Source of the DNA: Microbacteriaceae bacterium 3FA27C10
Lineage (GTDB): Bacteria > Actinomycetota > Actinomycetes > Actinomycetales > Microbacteriaceae
Direction of reading: 5' to 3'
Assembly: GCA_005502775.1 (NCBI GenBank)
Contig: SCNI01000027.1
Span: 1-51,810 of the forward strand
Length of the DNA: 51,810 nucleotides
Below are positions 16,815 through 25,496 of this stretch, in pieces. A model generated the notes under the pieces. That model was given only the letters and a program-made list of their open reading frames with translations. It was not told the origin of the DNA and did no database searches. The number at the start of each line of letters is the position of its first letter. The stretch's first letter is position 1. A program made the position numbers and the translations under genes.

Positions 16815-17960
16815 GTGAAGCTCAAGAACGTGGCAGCGGTGGGGTCCATCGCGCTCGTCAGCGCCCTCGCACTTTCCGCCTGCGCCAGCGGCAGCACCAC
16901 CGGCGGCACCAGCACCGGTGCGGCCTCGGCCACCCCGACCAGCTCCGCGGTCTCCGTGACCGTCGACAGCAGCCTCTCCGGCACCATCACCGCCGGCGGC
17001 TCGTCCGCACAGGCCAACGCCGAGGCCGCGTGGATCACGGCCTTCACCGCCCAGGCCAAGGGCGTCACCATCAACTACGACAAGTCGCAGGGCTCGGGCG
17101 GTGGCGTCACCAACTGGCTCGCCGGCAGCTACGACTTCGCGGGCTCCGACTCGCCCCTCAAGGCCGACCAGCAGACCTCCTCGCAGGCCATCTGCGGCGC
17201 CGGTGGCGCGCTGAACCTCCCCATCTACCTCGATGGCGTCGCGATCATCTACAACCTCCCCGGCACCACGAACCTGCAGCTCTCGTCGGCCACGCTGGCC
17301 AAGATCTTCAAGCTCGAGATCACCGACTGGTCCGACCCCGCGATCACGGCCGACAACGGCGGCAAGGCCCTCGCAGCCGGCCCGATCACCACGGTCACCC
17401 GCTCCGACGGATCCGGCACCACGCAGAACTTCACCAACTACCTCAGCGCCGTGCAGCCCTCGATCTGGACCGACGCGCCGAGCAACAAGTGGCCGGTCGC
17501 CGGTTCCTCCGCTCAGCAGGGCGGCTCCGGCGTCGTGAACACGGTCAAGTCGGGTGCGGGCACCATCGGCTACGCCGACCACTCCGCCATCGGTGACCTG
17601 ACCTCCGCGAAGATCCAGGTCGGCACCGGCAAGGACTACGTCGCCTTCAGCCCCGAGGGCGCGACCGCTGCCTTCGCCGCCGCCGCGGCCACGCAGAGCA
17701 CCGGCGTGAAGGGTGACCTCTCGCAGAAGATCGACTACACCAAGCTCACCACGGCCGACGTGTACCCGATCCCGCTGATCTCCTACCAGATCATCTGCAC
17801 CACGTTCAAGAGCCCGGCTCAGGGCACCCTGACCAAGGCCTTCGTCGGCTACGTGGCCAGCACCCAGGGCCAGCAGATCGCGGTCAAGAACGCCGGCTCG
17901 GCCCCCATCCCGGACGCGACGCTCGCCGAGATCCAGACCAGCCTCGAGCTCGTCAAGTAA
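16815..17960 (+). CDS. pstS: Phosphate-binding lipoprotein PstS
   Basis: This 381-residue periplasmic-type binding protein of the high-affinity phosphate importer has a lipoprotein signal ending in the lipobox LSAC. Phosphate-contact motifs are visible: GSSAQ near the N-terminus, DFAGSDSPL, and TRSDGSGTTQNF with the SGT loop. It starts at GTG 16815 after AAGGGA. It is the first gene of pstSCAB and is preceded by a PHO-box-like promoter, which implies induction by RegX3 under low phosphate (inference). Confidence 0.96.
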   Translation: MKLKNVAAVGSIALVSALALSACASGSTTGGTSTGAASATPTSSAVSVTVDSSLSGTITAGGSSAQANAEAAWITAFTAQAKGVTINYDKSQGSGGGVTNWLAGSYDFAGSDSPLKADQQTSSQAICGAGGALNLPIYLDGVAIIYNLPGTTNLQLSSATLAKIFKLEITDWSDPAITADNGGKALAAGPITTVTRSDGSGTTQNFTNYLSAVQPSIWTDAPSNKWPVAGSSAQQGGSGVVNTVKSGAGTIGYADHSAIGDLTSAKIQVGTGKDYVAFSPEGATAAFAAAAATQSTGVKGDLSQKIDYTKLTTADVYPIPLISYQIICTTFKSPAQGTLTKAFVGYVASTQGQQIAVKNAGSAPIPDATLAEIQTSLELVK

Positions 17961-18066
17961 TTCCCTTCCGATCCGGTAGCCGTCTGTCTCGTCGACGCCC
18001 ATAACCTTGAGAAAGAATGCAGTGAGCGAAAACACAGCTGTTCAATCTGACGCAAGGAGTACCAGC

Positions 18067-19239
18067 GTGGGCGACCAGGCGGCTACCGGGACGAAAACAC
18101 CGGGTTCCGGCCCCTCCGGCAGCAGCCGGGGGGCCCGGACCATGCGGGCGAAGGCCCGTCCGGCCGACCGGATCTTCAAGGGCCTGAGCACCGGCTCCGC
18201 CGCCTCGATCATGGTGATCCTGGCCGGTGTCGCGCTGTTCCTGATCATCCAGGCCGTGCCCGCCATCTTCGCCGACTGGCAGAACAACCCCGACCTCAAC
18301 ACGGGCCCCACCGGCGGCTACGCCAGCTTCTGGACCTATGTCGGTCCGCTCATCTGGGGAACGCTCTTCGCCTCGGCCATCGCGCTGGTCATCGGCGCCC
18401 CGATCGCCATCGGCATCGCGCTGTTCATCTCGCACTACGCACCGCGCCGGCTCGCCGGCATCCTGGGCTACCTGGTCGACCTGCTCGCCGCGGTGCCCTC
18501 CATCGTCTTCGGCCTCTGGGGCATCATCGTCATCCGCCCCTTCCTGCTGCCGCTGTCCGACTGGCTCAACACCTACCTCGGCTGGATCCCGCTGTTCGGC
18601 GGGCAGGTCTCCACCACCGGGTCCACCATCCTCGCCGGCGCCGTGGTGCTGGCCGTGATGATCCTGCCGATCATCACCTCGATCTCCCGCGAGATCTTCC
18701 TGCAGACCCCGCGCCTGCACGAAGAGGCCGCGCTGGCGCTCGGCGCCACCAAGTGGGAGATGATCAAGCTCGCTGTCTTCCCCTACGGACGCTCCGGCGT
18801 CATCAGCGCCACGCTGCTCGGCCTCGGCCGAGCGCTCGGCGAGACGATGGCCATCGCGCTGATCATCTCGCCCGCGATCCTGGTGTCGGTGCGGATGCTC
18901 ACCGAGGGTGAGAACTCGCAGACCATCGCCGCGAACATCGCCCTGAACTTCCCGATCGCCACCACGCTGCAGCGCGAGGCCCTGATCGGCACCGGCCTGC
19001 TGCTGTTCGTCATCTCGCTGGCCGTCAACATGCTGGCGCGCGTGATCGCGAGCCGCGCCGGCGCCGGCACGAAGCGCAAGCGTCAGAAGATCAACGCTCA
19101 GCTGCCGCCGTCCGACCCGAGCACCGTGCTCGCCGTCGACGACGTGCTAGCCCGCAAGGCCGCGAAGTCGCACGCCGAAGGCGCCGACGACGAGGAACCC
19201 GAGATCGACAAGGAAGAGCGAGAGGGAAAAGACGCGTGA
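18067..19239 (+). CDS. pstC: Phosphate ABC transporter permease PstC
   Basis: This permease of about 390 residues has six predicted membrane helices. The EAA-type loop that contacts PstB is LHEEAALALGATKWEM. A hydrophilic C-terminal tail of about 50 residues is rich in Asp and Glu. GTG 18067 is preferred because AAGGAG lies 7 bases upstream. GTG 18022 is an in-frame alternative with a poorer ribosome site, and the 45 bases between are less GC-rich than the coding region. The stop overlaps the pstA GTG. Confidence 0.93.
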   Translation: MGDQAATGTKTPGSGPSGSSRGARTMRAKARPADRIFKGLSTGSAASIMVILAGVALFLIIQAVPAIFADWQNNPDLNTGPTGGYASFWTYVGPLIWGTLFASAIALVIGAPIAIGIALFISHYAPRRLAGILGYLVDLLAAVPSIVFGLWGIIVIRPFLLPLSDWLNTYLGWIPLFGGQVSTTGSTILAGAVVLAVMILPIITSISREIFLQTPRLHEEAALALGATKWEMIKLAVFPYGRSGVISATLLGLGRALGETMAIALIISPAILVSVRMLTEGENSQTIAANIALNFPIATTLQREALIGTGLLLFVISLAVNMLARVIASRAGAGTKRKRQKINAQLPPSDPSTVLAVDDVLARKAAKSHAEGADDEEPEIDKEEREGKDA

Positions 19240-20339
19240 GCGCCACCATCAGCCCCAGCCGCCAGCCCAGCGGGCGCGTCGCCAATGCCCTGACCTCGGG
19301 TCAGCTCCCCCGGTTCGTCGAGTGGTACGTGCTCGGCGGATCCCTCGCGCTGAGCGCCGCCCTGCTGCTGCTCATGGGCTTCAACATCGCGGGCTGGCTC
19401 GTGCTGACCGCGGTGATCTACCTGCTCGCCCTCGGCATCCTGTCGTCCGTCGTCGAGAACCGCCGTAAGGCGACCGACCGCGTGATCCGCGGGCTCGTCA
19501 CCGTGGCCTTCCTGCTCGCGCTCGCGCCGCTCATCTCCACGCTCATCACGGTGGTGGCCAACGGCATCGGCTCGATCAACTGGAACTTCATCACCCAGAC
19601 GTCGAGTTCGGTGTTCAACGCGGACACCCTCGAGGTGACGACGCAGGTGGGCGCCTGGCAGGCCATCGTCGGAACGCTCATCATCACGGGCATCGCCGCC
19701 CTGATCTCCATCCCGATCGGCATCCTGACGGCGATCTACCTCGTCGAATACGCGCAGCCGAAGCAGTGGATGGCCCGCACGGTGACCTTCCTGGTCGACG
19801 TCATGACGGGCATCCCGTCGATCGTCGCCGGTCTGTTCGCGTTCTCGCTGTTCTCGCTCATCGTAGGGCCCAAGGCCTTCAGCGGCTTCTCCGCCTCGAT
19901 CGCCCTCGCGGTGCTGATGATCCCGATCGTGGTGCGCTCTTGCGAGGAGATGCTGCGCCTCGTGCCCGGCGACCTGCGCGAGGCCTCCTACGCCCTGGGC
20001 GTGTCGAAGTTCTCCACCATCACCAAGATCGTGCTCCCCACCGCCATCGCCGGCATCGTGACGGGCGTCATGCTCGCCATCGCCCGCGTGATCGGCGAGA
20101 CCGCGCCGATCTTCATGGCGGCGAGCTTCACCGACAACTTCAACGCCAACCCGTTCGACGGTCCGATGCAGACGCTCCCCGTGATGGCGTACACCGGCTA
20201 CAAGTTCCCGGGCCAGGACATCGCGGCTTCGAACGCCTCCGCCTGGGGCGCGGCGCTGCTGCTGGTGATCCTCGTCGTCATCCTCAACCTCATCGCCCGT
20301 GTCGTCGCCAAGGTCTTCGCGCCCAAGGGCTCGCGGTAA
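19236..20339 (+). CDS. pstA: Phosphate ABC transporter permease PstA
   Basis: This 367-residue membrane subunit pairs with PstC. Helices start at about residue 30 ([18 protein letters not shown]), and the coupling loop reads [19 protein letters not shown] 19236 overlaps the pstC stop by 4 bases, so the two permeases are translationally coupled and made in equal amounts. The length is slightly larger than the usual 280-300 because of an N-terminal extension with two extra hydrophobic segments. Confidence 0.93.
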   Translation: MSATISPSRQPSGRVANALTSGQLPRFVEWYVLGGSLALSAALLLLMGFNIAGWLVLTAVIYLLALGILSSVVENRRKATDRVIRGLVTVAFLLALAPLISTLITVVANGIGSINWNFITQTSSSVFNADTLEVTTQVGAWQAIVGTLIITGIAALISIPIGILTAIYLVEYAQPKQWMARTVTFLVDVMTGIPSIVAGLFAFSLFSLIVGPKAFSGFSASIALAVLMIPIVVRSCEEMLRLVPGDLREASYALGVSKFSTITKIVLPTAIAGIVTGVMLAIARVIGETAPIFMAASFTDNFNANPFDGPMQTLPVMAYTGYKFPGQDIAASNASAWGAALLLVILVVILNLIARVVAKVFAPKGSR

Positions 20340-20370
20340 CCCGAACCATCAACTGAAGAAGGAAACTGAC

Positions 20371-21150
20371 GTGTCCAAGCGCATCGAAGTCAACGACCTC
20401 AACGTCTACTACAGCGACTTCCTCGCCGTCGAAGGCGTGAACATCAACATCGAGCCTCGCACCGTGACCGCCTTCATCGGCCCCTCCGGCTGCGGCAAGT
20501 CGACGTTCCTGCGCACGCTCAACCGCATGCACGAGGTCATCCCCGGCGCCCATGTGAAGGGTGAGGTGCTGATCGACGGCAACGACCTCTACGCACCCGG
20601 CGTCGACCCGGTGCTCGTGCGCCGCCAGGTGGGCATGGTGTTCCAGCGGGCCAACCCGTTCCCCACCATGTCGATCCGCGACAACGTGCTCGCCGGCGTG
20701 CGGCTGAACAACAAGCGCCTTTCGAAGGGCGACGGCGACGCGCTCGTGGAGAAGTCACTGAAGGGCGCCAACCTCTGGGAAGAGGTGAAGGACCGCCTCA
20801 ACCTCCCCGGCTCCGGCCTCTCGGGCGGCCAGCAGCAGCGACTCTGCATCGCCCGCGCGATCGCCGTCTCCCCAGACGTGCTGCTGATGGACGAGCCCTG
20901 CTCGGCCCTGGACCCGATCTCGACCCTGGCGATCGAGGACCTGATCGAGGAGCTCAAGCAGGAGTACACGATCGTGATCGTGACCCACAACATGCAGCAG
21001 GCCTCGCGGGTGTCGGACAAGACCGCGTTCTTCAACATCGCCGGCACGGGCAAGCCCGGCAAGCTGATCGAGTTCGACGACACCACCACGATCTTCTCGA
21101 ACCCGACGGTCCAGGCCACCGAGGACTACGTCTCCGGCCGCTTCGGATAG
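20371..21150 (+). CDS. pstB: Phosphate ABC transporter ATPase PstB
   Basis: This 259-residue ATPase energises phosphate import. Walker A is GPSGCGKST (37-45), the signature LSGGQQQR starts at 150, Walker B is LLMDEP (171-176) with catalytic E175, and the H-loop is [11 protein letters not shown] 20371 has AGAAGGA upstream. It is the last gene of the operon and is followed by a 21-bp hairpin. phoU is not in this operon but about 18 kb away beside senX3. Confidence 0.97.
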   Translation: MSKRIEVNDLNVYYSDFLAVEGVNINIEPRTVTAFIGPSGCGKSTFLRTLNRMHEVIPGAHVKGEVLIDGNDLYAPGVDPVLVRRQVGMVFQRANPFPTMSIRDNVLAGVRLNNKRLSKGDGDALVEKSLKGANLWEEVKDRLNLPGSGLSGGQQQRLCIARAIAVSPDVLLMDEPCSALDPISTLAIEDLIEELKQEYTIVIVTHNMQQASRVSDKTAFFNIAGTGKPGKLIEFDDTTTIFSNPTVQATEDYVSGRFG

Positions 21151-21156
21151 CCCGCA

Positions 21157-21202
21157 CGACGACGAAGGCCCCTCCTGGATTCAGGAGGGGCCTTCGTCGT
21201 CG
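21157..21202 (+). terminator. Terminator of the pst operon
   Basis: A perfect 21-bp stem has arms at 21157-21177 and 21182-21202 around the loop GATT, beginning 7 bases after the pstB stop. It also serves the convergent anti-sigma gene. Imperfect repeats of CGTTACGGG follow up to the anti-sigma stop. Confidence 0.92.
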
Positions 21203-21239
21203 CGGGCCTTCGTGGTTACGGGCTTCGTCGTTACGGGGT

Positions 21240-22139
21240 TCAGGCCGCCTGCACCACGAGGATGGGATCGGTGGTGGGGGCCGGTGATCCACCGGCCGGC
21301 TCGACCGTGACTCCCACGGCATCCCCGGCCGCCATCGTGCCGTTGAGCACGTGCCAGGAGGTCCCGGAGCCGGCCGCGGTGAAGGTTCCGGCGGGCGTGG
21401 CGCCGCTGGAGTCGATGTACCAGGCCTCGTAGACCTTGCCGTCGGGCAGAGTCGGCAGGCCGTCGGCGAGCACCGCCGAGCGGCCGAGCTCGGCCGACCA
21501 GACCACGGTCGCGGTTCCACCCCCGGCGAGCGGAACGGTGGAGCGCTGAGTGTCTCCGGCGGCGGCGATGGCCGCGAGGCCCGACGCGGAGGCGTCGGTC
21601 GCCACGCTCGAGCCGCTGCCGTTGAGCGCGCTGCCGACCAGTCCACCGCCGACGAAGAGGGCCGCTGCGGCGGCCGCGGCGGCCAGGATGGCGGCGGGGC
21701 GGGTGTACCAGCGCTGGGCGGCACGGCGTTCGGCGGGTCCGACCGCGACGAGGGGCGCATCCACGTCGGCAGGGGCGGCGTCGGGGGCGATGACCGCCGG
21801 AGCGACGGTGGGCTGCACGGCCGGCGCGGTGCGGGCATCCGGAGCCGGCGTGGGCGCATCCGTCGGCGCATCCGCCGTGGAGGTGCGCGCGAGCTGCGGA
21901 GTGGTGGCCAGCTTCGCCATCAGCTCGGCCCTCATGCGCTCGGACGGGGTCACCGGCTGGGCTGCCAGGCCGAGGCGCGACGCGGTTTCGCGCAGCTCCT
22001 CCGCCTCGTCGCGCAGCGAGTCGGACGCGGAGGCGGCCCGCTCGAAGCGTTCGGCCTCCTCGGCCGAGGTCGCGTCGAGCGCATAGGCGCCGCTCAGCAG
22101 GCGGGGATCGACGTCGTCGCCGTGTGTGCGGTCGGTCAC
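21240..22139 (-). CDS. rskA: Anti-sigma-K factor (RskA family)
   Basis: This 299-residue membrane protein has an N-terminal zinc-less anti-sigma domain (LLSGAYALDATSAEEAERFE), an Ala/Pro/Asp-rich linker and one transmembrane helix (ILAAAAAAAALFVGGGLVG, about 150-170). The extracellular RskA C-terminal domain runs to the end (KVYEAWYIDSSGATPAGTF). It would hold the adjacent sigma factor inactive until cut by proteases. GTG 22139 overlaps the sigma stop. The trigger is not known. Confidence 0.88.
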   Translation of the reverse strand: MTDRTHGDDVDPRLLSGAYALDATSAEEAERFERAASASDSLRDEAEELRETASRLGLAAQPVTPSERMRAELMAKLATTPQLARTSTADAPTDAPTPAPDARTAPAVQPTVAPAVIAPDAAPADVDAPLVAVGPAERRAAQRWYTRPAAILAAAAAAAALFVGGGLVGSALNGSGSSVATDASASGLAAIAAAGDTQRSTVPLAGGGTATVVWSAELGRSAVLADGLPTLPDGKVYEAWYIDSSGATPAGTFTAAGSGTSWHVLNGTMAAGDAVGVTVEPAGGSPAPTTDPILVVQAA

Positions 22140-22741
22140 GATGCCACCCCCAATGCGTCTCGAAGTCTGATCATTCCGTCACGCAGCCGTGTCTTCACGG
22201 TGCCGACGGGGATCGCCAGGATACCGGCGATCTCTGTGTGGCTGTAGCCGCCGTAGTACGCGAGGGAGATCGCTTCGCGCTGGAAGTCGGTCAACTGCGC
22301 CATGGCTCTCTTCACTCTCTCGTGCTCGATGCGGATCTCGACGGACTCGGCCACGTGATCGTAGGCCGGCTCGATGTCCCGGATGCCGATGCGCTCGTCG
22401 CGGTCGTGGCCCGACTGCGAGGAACGCACCCGGTCCACGGCCCGGCGGTGCGTCATCGTGAGGATCCACGACATCGCGCTGCCCCGCATCGCCTCGAACT
22501 TCGGGGCGGTGCGCCAGATCTCCAGGAAGATCTCCTGCGTGACCTCTTCGGATTGGGCGTGGTCGACGAGCACGCGCTTCACCAGTCCGAGGACTCGCGA
22601 GGCGGTGCGGTCGTACAGTTCGCCGAAGGCCTGCTGGTCGCCCGCGGCGACCTGCTCGAGCAGGCTCTCGAGAGCTGCTGCCGTGGATTCGGCACTCTCC
22701 GTGTCGGTCGGCCCGCGGTGTGATGTCACGAGGCTAAGCAT
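22136..22741 (-). CDS. sigK: ECF RNA polymerase sigma factor, SigK-like
   Basis: This 201-residue ECF sigma factor contains region 2 (FGELYDRTASRVLGLVKRVL through SWILTMTHRRAVDRVR) and region 4 (LTDFQREAISLAYYGGYSHTEIAGIL, an HTH). The partner is an RskA-type anti-sigma, so the SigK group (ECF19) is the likely class. In mycobacteria SigK controls secreted antigens and its anti-sigma responds to redox conditions. The targets here are unknown. A GTG inside the frame (VTSHRG) is an alternative start. About 220 non-coding bases precede it. Confidence 0.88.
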   Translation of the reverse strand: MLSLVTSHRGPTDTESAESTAAALESLLEQVAAGDQQAFGELYDRTASRVLGLVKRVLVDHAQSEEVTQEIFLEIWRTAPKFEAMRGSAMSWILTMTHRRAVDRVRSSQSGHDRDERIGIRDIEPAYDHVAESVEIRIEHERVKRAMAQLTDFQREAISLAYYGGYSHTEIAGILAIPVGTVKTRLRDGMIRLRDALGVAS

Positions 22742-22864
22742 GGCACTGCTCGCTCGCTGATGAGCTTCTCGGGGACTTCCGGTCGACCTTCACGGAAGTT
22801 GTTCGGAACGGCGTCTCATCCGGATTGGGCGGGGTGCGCATCCGGATCGCCGTTCGGGCGAGAG

Positions 22865-22947
22865 GAGCCGGGTCGCGGAAACGCCTCTCGGCGGAAGGCC
22901 GCTCGTAGCGGCGAATTTTGGAGCCCGGGGTTACCGCGACCCGGCTC
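22865..22947 (-). ncRNA. Candidate structured RNA (three-way junction) upstream of sigK
   Basis: A perfect 14-bp inverted repeat (22865-22878 with 22934-22947) encloses two hairpins. One is GCCGCT-ACG-AGCGGC (22898-22912). The other is CGCC-GAGA-GGCG (22882-22893), whose loop is a GNRA tetraloop only when read on the minus strand. Together they make a three-way junction of 83 bases. It begins 16 bases past the stop of the upstream gene and ends 124 bases before sigK. It could be a terminator, a leader element or a small RNA. It is not a family I recognise. Confidence 0.35.
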
Positions 22948-22962
22948 GAACAGTTTACCCGG

Positions 22963-23592
22963 TCAGTCGAGGGTGTCGTTGCGCCAGAGCGACGCCGACT
23001 GGCTCAGCTCGGCGCCGATGGTCTCGAACCGCAGGGCTCGCGTGGTGAGAGTGCTGGCCGTCTCCGGGGCGCCGATCTCGGCGTCGTCGGCGATCGCGGC
23101 ACATCCCTGCGCCATGATGCGGCAGAAGGCGGCCGCCCGCTCGAGGGCGATCGCAAAGTCTCCTGTGAACAGTCCGCGGAGGATCTGGTCGGCGAGTTCG
23201 ATGATCTCCCTCGGCCCCGTCGGCGACTCGGCGCCGGCCACCACCGGGTCGATGCTGCGGATGACCTCGGTGCCGCGTTCGAAGAAGTAGCTGGCCTGCT
23301 CCGGGTCCTGCCGGATGAGCACGCGCAGCAGGTAGATGCGCCACAGACTCCCGGGCAGGCTGTGGGCGCTCGCGCGCGACCAGAGTTCGGCGACCGCGTC
23401 GATGCCGTGCTCGTCGGTGAAGGTGAGCAGACGGTCGATCACCTCCGGCTGCGGGTCGTCGCGCACCCGGCTCAGCAGGGCGCCCGCGGTCTCGTGGGCC
23501 ACCCGGTTGATCTTCGCCGGGTCTTCACCGCCCTGGAAGGCCTCGAAGGCCGATCCGTCGAAGAACACCGGCTTGCGGAATTCGTTGCTCAT
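22963..23592 (-). CDS. Conserved-looking helical protein of unknown function
   Basis: This soluble, mostly helical protein of about 209 residues begins MSNEFRKPVFFDGSAFEAFQ. It has a long central run of amphipathic helices (ELWSRASAHSLPGSLWRIYLL) and no membrane segment or catalytic motif that I recognise. ATG 23592 is chosen because the frame further upstream runs into tRNA-Lys. It lies head-to-head with tRNA-Lys on the other strand. Downstream of its stop comes the structured RNA candidate and then sigK. No function is assigned. Confidence 0.7.
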   Translation of the reverse strand: MSNEFRKPVFFDGSAFEAFQGGEDPAKINRVAHETAGALLSRVRDDPQPEVIDRLLTFTDEHGIDAVAELWSRASAHSLPGSLWRIYLLRVLIRQDPEQASYFFERGTEVIRSIDPVVAGAESPTGPREIIELADQILRGLFTGDFAIALERAAAFCRIMAQGCAAIADDAEIGAPETASTLTTRALRFETIGAELSQSASLWRNDTLD

Positions 23593-23700
23593 GCCGTCCA
23601 TCCTGCCCCGCCCGGTCGTGGTCTGGTTCGCGGGGCGCTTCTGCATCAACGCACGACGGGGCGCATCCGTTCCCCGGGGGTGCGATAGATTGGGGGCATC

Positions 23701-23776
23701 GGGCCTGTAGCTCAGTTGGCAGAGCATCGGACTTTTAATCCGCGGGTCGAGGGTTCGAGCCCCTCCGGGCCCACCA
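23701..23776 (+). tRNA. tRNA-Lys (anticodon TTT)
   Basis: A full cloverleaf is present. The acceptor stem is GGGCCTG/CGGGCCC with one G-T pair, the D arm is GCTC/GAGC, and the anticodon loop is CTTTTAA with TTT at 34-36. The T arm is GAGGG/CCCTC with loop TTCGAGC, discriminator A is 23773, and CCA (23774-23776) is encoded. Position 27-43 is a T-C mismatch at the top of the anticodon stem. A TAGATT -10-like box precedes it at 23686. Confidence 0.98.
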
Positions 23777-23807
23777 CGTTCACCTCAGCACACGTTCGAA
23801 GTGCGCC

Positions 23808-23830
23808 GTGCTACGGCGTGCTACAGTGCT
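23808..23830 (+). promoter_or_regulatory. Candidate operator of the toxin-antitoxin pair
   Basis: GTGCTAC occurs at 23808 and 23818, and GTGCT at 23826, just before the antitoxin ATG (23834). Tandem short repeats next to the start are what an autoregulating Phd/VapBC complex would bind. TACAGT (23822) may be the -10 of a leaderless message. Confidence 0.4.
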
Positions 23831-23833
23831 CGC

Positions 23834-24100
23834 ATGGAAACCGTGACTCATCGCGAGATGCGAAACCGCAGCGGCGAAATCCTGCGGCGGGTGGAGGCCG
23901 GCGAATCCCTGCTCGTGAGCAACAACGGCCGTATCGCTGCCCTGATCGCTCCGGCCGATGGCGATCTCCTTGATGGACTCGTCGCCCGGGGCGAGGCACG
24001 CGCAGCCCGCACGGATGCCTCGGCGCTCGCGAAGATCACTCGCGCGACGTCGCCCGTGAGCACCGAAGAGATGATCCGAGACAGCCGCGGCCGCTGGTGA
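23834..24100 (+). CDS. Antitoxin, Phd/YefM family
   Basis: This 88-residue protein has the Phd/YefM N-terminal dimer and DNA-binding fold: METVTHREMRNRSGEILRRVEAGE..LLVSNNGRIAALIAP. The C-terminal tail (STEEMIRDSRGRW) is the part expected to block the toxin. It starts at ATG 23834, where METV aligns with the family start. The stop overlaps the toxin GTG. It begins 57 bases past the tRNA-Lys CCA end. Confidence 0.9.
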   Translation: METVTHREMRNRSGEILRRVEAGESLLVSNNGRIAALIAPADGDLLDGLVARGEARAARTDASALAKITRATSPVSTEEMIRDSRGRW

Positions 24101-24504
24101 CGACCACCTACATCGACACCTCGGCCGCGATGAAGTTGCTGGTGGAAGAAGCCGAGTCGCAAGCCCTGGTGATCGAACTGCTCGAGTCGGGCCGTCGCCT
24201 GGTGGCATCCTGGCTCCTGCACACCGAGTTGCACTGCGCAGCCGGCCGGAACCCGGCGATCATCTCGGGCGCATCGATCACCGAGGTGATCGATGCGATC
24301 ACCCTGGTCGATGTCACTCGCGGCGACCTGCTCGCGGCCGGCACGCACGCACCATTGCGGTCGAACGACGCGGTGCACCTCGCCACCGCCCTGCGCATCG
24401 GGGCCGACGAGTTCATCACGTACGACGCCGAGCTGGCTCACGCGGCGAGGTCGGCGGGGATCCGCGTGCTGACTCCCTCGGCAGGCGACGATCTCCGGGG
24501 CTAG
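24097..24504 (+). CDS. vapC: VapC-type PIN-domain toxin
   Basis: This 135-residue PIN ribonuclease has the four acidic metal ligands: D7 (TYIDTSA), E44 (HTELH), D91 (SNDAVHLATA) and D110 (ITYDAEL). VapC toxins cut specific RNAs, often tRNA or 23S rRNA, when the antitoxin is degraded. The pair is thus a type II module with a Phd-like rather than VapB-like antitoxin. GTG 24097 overlaps the antitoxin stop. Its own stop shares the bases CTAG with the stop of the convergent DUF4436 gene, so no terminator separates them. Confidence 0.92.
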   Translation: MTTTYIDTSAAMKLLVEEAESQALVIELLESGRRLVASWLLHTELHCAAGRNPAIISGASITEVIDAITLVDVTRGDLLAAGTHAPLRSNDAVHLATALRIGADEFITYDAELAHAARSAGIRVLTPSAGDDLRG

Positions 24505-25460
24505 GACTCGGAGGCGGGCGGGCGCGGCGGCTTCGTCGCGGGGCCGTTCCAGCGCACCCAAGCGGCCACGTAGATGCCGAGGCCGGTGACGAGCGCGACG
24601 ATCACCCACAGCACGACGAGGAAGTCGATCCAGGATCCGATCGGCGGCGAACCGGGCAGGAAGGTGCGCAGCGGGATGGTGGCGAAGAGCATCGCACCCA
24701 TCCAGCTCATGAGCGTGGCCTCGACCTTGCGCTTGCCCGTGAACGCGAGGATGGCGACGATGAGCACGAGCGTCGGCATCACCACGAGCAGCCCCAGCAA
24801 CAGGAACCCGAACGCGAGCGTGCTGCCCGAGCGATACGCTTCGACCGAGACGACCGTGACCGGAACCTTCTCCCCGGCTTGAGTGGTCGTTTCGCCGAGT
24901 TCGGGAGACTTCTCCGCGACGGCATTGAAGTTCCACCCGGAGACGTTGCCTCCCATGGCGATCCTCACCGGCAGACCATGCCGCACGCCGTCAACGGTCT
25001 TGTAGGCCACGACCGCGACCGCCGCCTGATAGCGATCGAAAGGCCACGTCTCCACCGCTCCGGAAGCGACGATCGGAACCGAGACCGTGAAGGGTGTTGA
25101 CCCCTTCGGTAGATCGAACAGCTGCTTCCCGTCTACGGGCGTGACGATCACCGATACGTTCTCCGCCATCGTGATGCCATCGGCATCCATCAGGTCTTCC
25201 GCAGGATTGATCCGCATGTCCATGGTCAGACGCTCGGTTGCGCCCAGCACCGCCTGCGTCGTGAACACGACCTCAACCGTTCCATCCGGCACGTCGGAGG
25301 CATCGCCGAAGGCTGGCCCCCGCCCGCTCGAGGCATAAAGAGCCACGACCCCAAGGTACGCGGCCAACACCACCACGACGATGCCCACCACGAGCCAGCG
25401 CGTGCGGATCCGCCCCCGCCGCTTCCCCGCGACCGCCTGTCCCTGCTCGTCTGCGCTCAC
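24501..25460 (-). CDS. DUF4436 membrane protein
   Basis: This 319-residue protein has one N-terminal helix (WLVVGIVVVVLAAYLGVVALY) and an extracellular beta-rich domain of about 180 residues (VEVVFTTQAVLGATERLTMDMRINP). Three closely spaced C-terminal helices follow, from about 220. This layout fits DUF4436 proteins of unknown function. The C-terminus is basic and Pro-rich. It diverges from the TetR gene, with the TetR operator between them, so it may share that control. Confidence 0.8.
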   Translation of the reverse strand: MSADEQGQAVAGKRRGRIRTRWLVVGIVVVVLAAYLGVVALYASSGRGPAFGDASDVPDGTVEVVFTTQAVLGATERLTMDMRINPAEDLMDADGITMAENVSVIVTPVDGKQLFDLPKGSTPFTVSVPIVASGAVETWPFDRYQAAVAVVAYKTVDGVRHGLPVRIAMGGNVSGWNFNAVAEKSPELGETTTQAGEKVPVTVVSVEAYRSGSTLAFGFLLLGLLVVMPTLVLIVAILAFTGKRKVEATLMSWMGAMLFATIPLRTFLPGSPPIGSWIDFLVVLWVIVALVTGLGIYVAAWVRWNGPATKPPRPPASES

Positions 25461-25496
25461 GCTCCGAGCATACCGAGAGCCCGCCGTACCGCTTGC

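Noticed and set aside
21203-21241. Imperfect repeats of CGTTACGGG after the pst terminator.
   Set aside because: They are too short and degenerate to call a tandem repeat and probably reflect local slippage near the anti-sigma stop.
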